Positions 46,884 through 52,161 of a stretch of DNA of 52,161 bases are shown here, piece by piece. A model generated the notes under the pieces. The model made no database searches and had not been told where the DNA came from. It was given only the letters and a program-made list of their open reading frames with translations. The DNA is from Chthoniobacterales bacterium (GTDB taxonomy: Bacteria > Verrucomicrobiota > Verrucomicrobiia > Chthoniobacterales > UBA6821). Where the stretch lies: positions 1 to 52,161 of the forward strand of contig JAPJNA010000025.1 of the NCBI GenBank assembly GCA_026461395.1, read 5' to 3'. The position numbers were made by a program, and so were the translations under genes. The first letter of the stretch is position 1, and each line of letters begins with the position of its first letter.

Positions 46884-47530
46884 TCCTCAGAAGGAATATC
46901 GGAGTTTGCACAAAGTCCCTCGGAATAAAGGGACTTCTGTTGTTTTCTAGCCTTTCCCTACCACTCATGGCCGCCTCTGAAACCGTGGGAAGTGCCTCGG
47001 ATCTCGCAAGGAATCCTTGGGAGAAGCCGCGGGATCTCTCCTCCTTCCAACAGTTACTCAAACACTCCCCCTTTTCACTTCCCACATCGGAAGAAAGTTC
47101 GCCCTTGGCAGATCGCTACGCCATGACAGGCATCGTTAATATCAATGGAGAGAAGCAGATCTTTGTCTTCGACCGAACCGACCAGAGCCGTGAACTCATC
47201 GGTAGAAAGCCAAACGCAAAAAACATGTCCCTTGTCTCGCTGATCCAGAACGGCAATACGGCACCTCAGAAGGCAAGTATCTTGGTGGGGAGCGAAACGG
47301 GTACTATCGGCTTTCTGGAATCAACTCAGCAGAAAGGAGACCCCCCAGCCCAAGCAGCTCCGGGATCCGTGGCGGCAGGTATTCCAGGGGTCCAAGGGAC
47401 TCAACCCGGAGTGAACCTGCCTCCGTTGCCACCCCTCCCCCAACTCCCAGGGACCCAGCCTGCACGGGGCCGTCGCATCATCCGCCGGCCCGTCATTACG
47501 ACACCACAGCCCCAAAACGCCACTCCATGA
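46880..47530 (+). CDS. Putative GspC/PilP-like periplasmic protein
   Basis: Signal peptide; ADRYAMTGIVNINGEKQIFVFDRTDQSRELIGRK resembles HR/PilP-type domains; Pro-rich C terminus; between gspM-like and gspD. Confidence 0.5.
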   Translation: MILRRNIGVCTKSLGIKGLLLFSSLSLPLMAASETVGSASDLARNPWEKPRDLSSFQQLLKHSPFSLPTSEESSPLADRYAMTGIVNINGEKQIFVFDRTDQSRELIGRKPNAKNMSLVSLIQNGNTAPQKASILVGSETGTIGFLESTQQKGDPPAQAAPGSVAAGIPGVQGTQPGVNLPPLPPLPQLPGTQPARGRRIIRRPVITTPQPQNATP

Positions 47531-49815
47531 TCTCCTCGCTCCGCAGCATCAAGCCAACCCTTCTACTGCCTCTCCTTCTCTGGGGCCTAGGCCTCATGGG
47601 CGCCACGAGCAGAATCATTGCTCAACAACCAATGGAGAATCTCCCGGCTACGCCTTCAGCAGCAACAGGCGACCTGGCGACACCATCTGCGGAAGAGGGT
47701 GTTTCAATCCAATTTCCACATACCTCGGTGGCCGAAGTGCTGATGACCTATGAGAAGCTCACCGGCAAGCGCTTGGTCCGGGATTCCAATCTCGCGGGCC
47801 CGGAACTCTCGATCATGGTTGCGGATCTCATCCCCCGTAAAGAGGCGATCTCACTCATCGAAAGCTCACTTCTGCTCAACGGCTACACCATCGTTCCCGT
47901 CGATGATAAAACCGTGAAAATCCTGGGCCCCAGCCGCCCCCCCCGAAGCGAGGGACTTCCCCTCTATTTGGAAGAATCCCAGTTACCTCAAGATGGTGAC
48001 AAGATCGTCAGCTTCTACAAGCAACTGAACTTCCTCTCCCCTGCCGAGGCGACCGCCATCGTCGATGGCGTCGTCCAAAGAAACGCTTATGGCGCGATTG
48101 TTCAGATTCCCAACGCAAGCGCGATTGTCATTACCGACAAGACACCCATTATCCGCAAGGCAATTGCCATTCTGTCAGTCGTGGATCATGAACCTAGCCA
48201 GATCATCACGGAGTTCGTCCCCCTTCAGCGAGCCAGTGCCGAGAAGATCGTCGAGACACTCAACCAGATGTTCGGCGGCAGTCCTGGTGGAGGAGGAACC
48301 GCAGCTCCTCCTCAGGGAGGCCAGGGGGCTGTTGCCTCAGCGAGCGGGGATGCCCACCTTCTGAGCGGCAAGGCCCAGTTCATTGCGGATAAAAGGACGA
48401 ACAGGGTGCTGATGATCGTGAAGGCCGAGAATTACAAATACCTGAGGGAACTCATCTCCAAATTGGATCAAGCCGTTGAGTCAGCCGAGCCTCTTGTCCG
48501 CCCCCTGAACTATCTCTCCGTGAATGACCTCTTCCCCGTACTGGTCGATATGCTCAAAGGAAAAGACGACTCTGATTCCAAGGGAAGTAGTGCGACCGGA
48601 AGCAACTCACAAGCCAACTCCAAGCAAAATCAAACTCAGAACTCCTCCACAGGGGCAAGTGGAGCAGGTGGAGGTGGAGCAGGAGGAACGACAGGTGCAA
48701 GCGGAGGAGTTTCCAATTCGCCTGATAAACTGGGTGAAGCGGTCGCCCAAAATCCACCCCAGTCCGCCACGATTGGCTCCACGAGTGTCATTGCCGACGC
48801 ATCAGGCAACAGCATCATTGTCTACGGCCCGCCCGAGAGCAAAGCGAAGGCCGCCCAGATCATCGATCTTCTCGACCGCAGGCCAAAGCAGGTTTATCTG
48901 GCAGCCGTCATTGGACAGCTCCGGCTTACGGAGGGTCAGGAATACGGGGCTTCATGGTTCGCCAAGATCAATAATGGCACTAGCAACCCTCTGATTGCAG
49001 GAGCCGTAGGTAGCTTCACCAATCTTGCCGTAACCTCGATCACCAATGCCATCAGTTCCTTCCCCGCCAGCCTCACCGGACTCACGGTCTATGGAACTAT
49101 TGCCGAAGGTATCGCCACCTATGCCCGTGCTCTGGAAAACACCGGCAAATTCAGAACCATCTCGCGGCCGGTCGTCTACACAGTGAACAACAAGAAAGCC
49201 ACGATCTTCTCCGGACAGAACGTGCCGATTCCTGGGCAGACAACCTATAATAGCAATCTATCTGGAGGTGCAGTTAGTCCCATCGCATCGCAGACCTCAA
49301 CGATTCAGTATCAGCCTGTGGTGCTCAAGTTGGAGGTCATCCCCTTGATCAACTCTGACAAGGAAGTGAACCTGACGATTGCCCAGCATAATGACAAGCT
49401 GGGCACTTACAGTAATATCGGTGGTAACTCCGTTCCCACCATCGAGACCCAGGAACTGACCACGACGGTCCGCGTTCCCAATGGCTCCACGATTATTTTG
49501 GGAGGCCTCATCACCGACGACAAGACCACCGACCTCTCCGGCCTTCCCGGACTTTTCAAAATCCCGGTCATCGGCCCCCTTCTTGGTGGCAGTAGTAGGA
49601 AGAGCCGCTCTCGCAGCGAGCTCGTGATCATGATTCAGCCGATCGTTATCGATTCCAATGAGGCCATGGAGAAGGCCAGCGTCGAGGAAGGCGCGGATAG
49701 CGAACTCGGAAAACGCGCTAAAAATATCAAACAAAAGCTGGATCCAACCCCCAGCCCAACGCCAAAGAAAAAAGGATTCCATCTCTTTAGCCTGCCGAAG
49801 ATCGACAATTACTAG
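47527..49815 (+). CDS. gspD: Type II secretion secretin GspD
   Basis: N-domains, Gly/Ser/Asn-rich loop, secretin signature VPNGSTIILGGLITDDKTTDLSGLPGLFKIPVIGPLLGGSSRKSRSRSELVIMIQPIVI. Confidence 0.94.
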   Translation: MISSLRSIKPTLLLPLLLWGLGLMGATSRIIAQQPMENLPATPSAATGDLATPSAEEGVSIQFPHTSVAEVLMTYEKLTGKRLVRDSNLAGPELSIMVADLIPRKEAISLIESSLLLNGYTIVPVDDKTVKILGPSRPPRSEGLPLYLEESQLPQDGDKIVSFYKQLNFLSPAEATAIVDGVVQRNAYGAIVQIPNASAIVITDKTPIIRKAIAILSVVDHEPSQIITEFVPLQRASAEKIVETLNQMFGGSPGGGGTAAPPQGGQGAVASASGDAHLLSGKAQFIADKRTNRVLMIVKAENYKYLRELISKLDQAVESAEPLVRPLNYLSVNDLFPVLVDMLKGKDDSDSKGSSATGSNSQANSKQNQTQNSSTGASGAGGGGAGGTTGASGGVSNSPDKLGEAVAQNPPQSATIGSTSVIADASGNSIIVYGPPESKAKAAQIIDLLDRRPKQVYLAAVIGQLRLTEGQEYGASWFAKINNGTSNPLIAGAVGSFTNLAVTSITNAISSFPASLTGLTVYGTIAEGIATYARALENTGKFRTISRPVVYTVNNKKATIFSGQNVPIPGQTTYNSNLSGGAVSPIASQTSTIQYQPVVLKLEVIPLINSDKEVNLTIAQHNDKLGTYSNIGGNSVPTIETQELTTTVRVPNGSTIILGGLITDDKTTDLSGLPGLFKIPVIGPLLGGSSRKSRSRSELVIMIQPIVIDSNEAMEKASVEEGADSELGKRAKNIKQKLDPTPSPTPKKKGFHLFSLPKIDNY

Positions 49816-49899
49816 GGAGACAGCATCACTTTCTGGTGGACGATAAGGGAGAGAGATTGCATCCTTTCCAACTCTTCATCTTCGGATGGAGAAGGAAAC

Positions 49900-49981
49900 G
49901 GGTAGGTACCGAAGTGGCCAAACGGGGCGGACTGTAAATCCGCTGGCTCTGCCTTCAGTGGTTCGAATCCACTCCTGCCCA
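49900..49981 (+). tRNA. tRNA-Tyr (anticodon GTA)
   Basis: Acceptor GGGTAGG/CCTGCCC, anticodon arm GCGGA-CTGTAAA-TCCGC, long variable arm, T arm GTGGTTCGAATCCAC; no encoded CCA. Confidence 0.93.
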
Positions 49982-50444
49982 GTTTCCCTTTCAGTAAGTC
50001 AGAAAGAGGCTGCGTGGGTGATTTACCCTCTTTTTACAACTCTGCCAAAATTGTCAGGAGATGCCAATATGTGCCACCTTATGCCCCCCGTACTGGCACA
50101 CGACTGGCACAGGTAACTTGGAGGATTTGAATCTGAAATCCCTGCCCTCTGCCGCACCGGTACTCTTAGGTAGGTTTTCCTTCCGCTGTAACACCCAACC
50201 CATAAACTTTTTTTCTCAGATTCCTTCCCCATCAAACCCTCCCCTGAGGTATAGCTCCACCGAGCCAATTGGCTCCCCTACTACTTCTTCAGTTGGTAGA
50301 GACCCTTGCCTACCTTCTTGATCCCCTTGTTCTTCTTGCCGGTGGCGGCAAACCAGATGTGGAGAAAAAAATGCGAACACCGGGTTTTTGAGTCGCAGAG
50401 GGATGGCGGTCTGATATACCAATACAAGTTAACACCCTCCATAT

Positions 50445-51086
50445 ATGATGAAACGCAATTCCTCTCTCCTTGCCTTGAGTTTGATCCCGCTTCTGATGAC
50501 GGGATGTGCCATTGGAAATCACTACGATTACCAGAGCGTACGAGCTACCCTTCCTCAAGCATCGAAGAAATGCACTGTCTCTGTGGTCACAGTTGATCAA
50601 CGGGCTGATGTCCTGAAGGCCTCAGTTCAAGACAACTATGTTGGTATGACTCGTGGGGGATACGGGAATCCTTTCCGAGTTTATACAAAGAGCGGAGCCC
50701 CTCTTTCTGAGGACCTGTCTAGGGCAATTGTATCGAGTCTCAATAGCTCTGGGTATCAAGCCACTGCCGTGACTGTTAATCCGGTTACGAATGAGGCATC
50801 AGCAAAAGCCCAACTACTCGCGACATCATCAGATCGTCACATCCTTGTCACAATCAATAAATGGGAGAGCGATACCTTGATTAATACGGACCTTAATACA
50901 GACATAAATGTTCAGGTTTATGATCATTCAGGAAAACAATTGGCTAATGAAAGTTTTACAGCCTCGAAAGGCCTAGGAGGCAACTTCCTCGACCCTATCA
51001 TTCACGCGCGTGAAAGCGTTCTATCTGAGACTTCGAGCATTCTCACGCAGGTCTTTTCTTCGCCAAAGATCCATACCTCATTGTAA
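50445..51086 (+). CDS. Putative lipoprotein
   Basis: MMKRNSSLLALSLIPLLMTGC lipobox. Confidence 0.7.
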   Translation: MMKRNSSLLALSLIPLLMTGCAIGNHYDYQSVRATLPQASKKCTVSVVTVDQRADVLKASVQDNYVGMTRGGYGNPFRVYTKSGAPLSEDLSRAIVSSLNSSGYQATAVTVNPVTNEASAKAQLLATSSDRHILVTINKWESDTLINTDLNTDINVQVYDHSGKQLANESFTASKGLGGNFLDPIIHARESVLSETSSILTQVFSSPKIHTSL

Positions 51087-51115
51087 ACGATAGCAGATTA
51101 TTAGAGATCTAAGAC

Positions 51116-51466
51116 ATGAAGATCAGACAAATTCCGTTACTCCTCATCAGTCTTGCGCTGGGAGCTTGCGCTTCCTCTACGCCCGTACAGAGATATTCGG
51201 AAAGCCAGTCAAAATTCAGTCCTCCAACGCAAGTAATGAGCACCACTATCTCTCAAAAGGATTGGTATCGTTTGCATGTTCGGGCTGCTACAGGCTTTGT
51301 CCCTATTTCTGCCTGCCGTGAAGATGCAGTCGATAGAGCAAAGCAGTTCTGCGAACTCCAAGGGAAAGGAATGGTTATGCTTGGAGAAAAAACCTCCTCG
51401 CCGATTTTGTATCCAGGCAACTTTCCAAGGATCGAGATCATCTTTGCTACTGTAGATAAAAAGTAG
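51116..51466 (+). CDS. Small putative lipoprotein
   Basis: MKIRQIPLLLISLALGAC lipobox. Confidence 0.65.
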   Translation: MKIRQIPLLLISLALGACASSTPVQRYSESQSKFSPPTQVMSTTISQKDWYRLHVRAATGFVPISACREDAVDRAKQFCELQGKGMVMLGEKTSSPILYPGNFPRIEIIFATVDKK

Positions 51467-51493
51467 CAGCGGTAGTCTCCAGTCTTTTAGCGC

Positions 51494-51793
51494 ATGTCAG
51501 TTCATCCTAATGATGAGAGCTTGAAGCTCTTTTTGATCGAAATCCTCTCTTCGGAAATCCTTGAGACGCCTCCTGGTTTTGACGAACACTCCAATCTTTT
51601 TGATGCAGGATTAGACTCACTTGGAACCATGCAATTGCTTGTTCGGATCGAACAGAGATTTGGAATTCAGATACCTGCCGGTAAGCTGACAAAAGAAAAT
51701 AGCTCAACAATCCAACAACTAACCCTATTGATAGCTGACTCGGCGGGTAAGGAAGTTCCTCTCAACAGCATCCGAGAAAAAGTCTCTCTCTGA
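51494..51793 (+). CDS. Acyl carrier protein
   Basis: LFDAGLDSLGTMQLLVRIEQRFGIQIPAGKL phosphopantetheine-attachment motif. Confidence 0.85.
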   Translation: MSVHPNDESLKLFLIEILSSEILETPPGFDEHSNLFDAGLDSLGTMQLLVRIEQRFGIQIPAGKLTKENSSTIQQLTLLIADSAGKEVPLNSIREKVSL

Positions 51794-51809
51794 GGGGGGC
51801 GTTGCTAAA

Positions 51810-52085
51810 ATGCACGCCGACGTTGTTGTAATTGGGGGAGGAAGCGCAGGAATTGCCGCAGCAATCAGTTCTGCTAGAAAAGGCGCTATTGTAGTGCTTG
51901 TGGAAAAGCATGGAATGCTCGGAGGAATGGCTTCAACCGCTATGGTGCATTCCATTTGTGGTCTCTACTTACTTCGAGACAATGAGACAGAACCGTTGGT
52001 TTTCGCTAATGAAGGGTTCGCTAGGGAGTTTTCAGAGAATCTAATCAAAAAAGGGGGAGCACGTGACGTGACCTCGCAGATTTGA
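51810..52085 (+). pseudogene. FAD-dependent oxidoreductase, N-terminal fragment truncated by an IS element
   Basis: ADVVVIGGGSAGIAAAISSARKGAIVVLVEKHGMLGGMAST dinucleotide-binding motif; stop at 52083-52085 lies at the apparent IS boundary. Confidence 0.7.
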
Positions 52086-52161
52086 GCCAGTTGGTGTGTT
52101 AGTCTTTGGGTTCAACCAACCCCAAAGACCATGAAAGGAAAGAGACACAGTACAGAGGACA
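52083..52161 (+). mobile_element. Left end of an IS3-family-like insertion sequence (runs off the window)
   Basis: TGAGCCAGTTGG... end followed at 52131 by ATG AAA GGA AAG AGA CAC AGT ACA GAG GAC = MKGKRHSTED, like IS3-family OrfA N termini (MKRKRHTTEE...). Confidence 0.6.

Noticed and set aside
49982-50420. Integrase or prophage remnant next to tRNA-Tyr
   Set aside because: Region lacks long ORFs and resembles degraded intergenic DNA, but I see no integrase motif or repeated tRNA end to support an integration site.
1-52161. CRISPR arrays, rRNA genes, tmRNA
   Set aside because: No regularly spaced direct repeats of CRISPR type and no rRNA or tmRNA signature seen while reading the window.

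Overview
This 52 kb window looks like chromosomal DNA from a Verrucomicrobiota-like bacterium. The lineage is inferred from gene content only (PEP-CTERM protein, sulfatase with formylglycine-generating enzyme, T2SS layout, DapL); no database search was run. Recognisable blocks, left to right: (1) an ExbB/ExbD/TonB-like energy-transduction operon; (2) housekeeping genes (ABC-F ATPase, pyruvate kinase, Na+/H+ antiporter, riboflavin synthase) and a DevBCA-like ABC exporter; (3) a dense light and DNA-damage island at 12.99-20.42 kb with three different photolyase/cryptochrome genes, DUF3050, DUF2256, an ADP-ribosylglycohydrolase, DUF2805 and AlkB; (4) an M48/Ste24-like membrane protein that has lost HEXXH, next to a sulfatase-unknown-FGE cassette bounded by direct repeats; (5) an aminopeptidase-like gene interrupted by one in-frame TGA, and a trypsin-like PEP-CTERM protein; (6) dapL, then a tRNA-Val gene and a diverged tRNA copy with a Glu (CUC) anticodon bracketing a hipBA module; (7) glmS, glgC, glycyl-tRNA synthetase, xseA and a LON-domain gene; (8) a T2SS operon (gspG-H-I-J-K-L-M-C-like-D) without gspE/gspF; (9) tRNA-Tyr, lipoproteins, an acyl carrier protein, and an FAD oxidoreductase cut off by an apparent IS3-family insertion at the right edge. 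The strongest leads are the photolyase/ADP-ribosylglycohydrolase island, the tRNA-duplicated hipBA element, the UGA-interrupted aminopeptidase, and the direct-repeat-bounded sulfatase cassette. Family names come from recognising motifs in the supplied translations. Start codons are estimates where the ORF track runs past the likely start.
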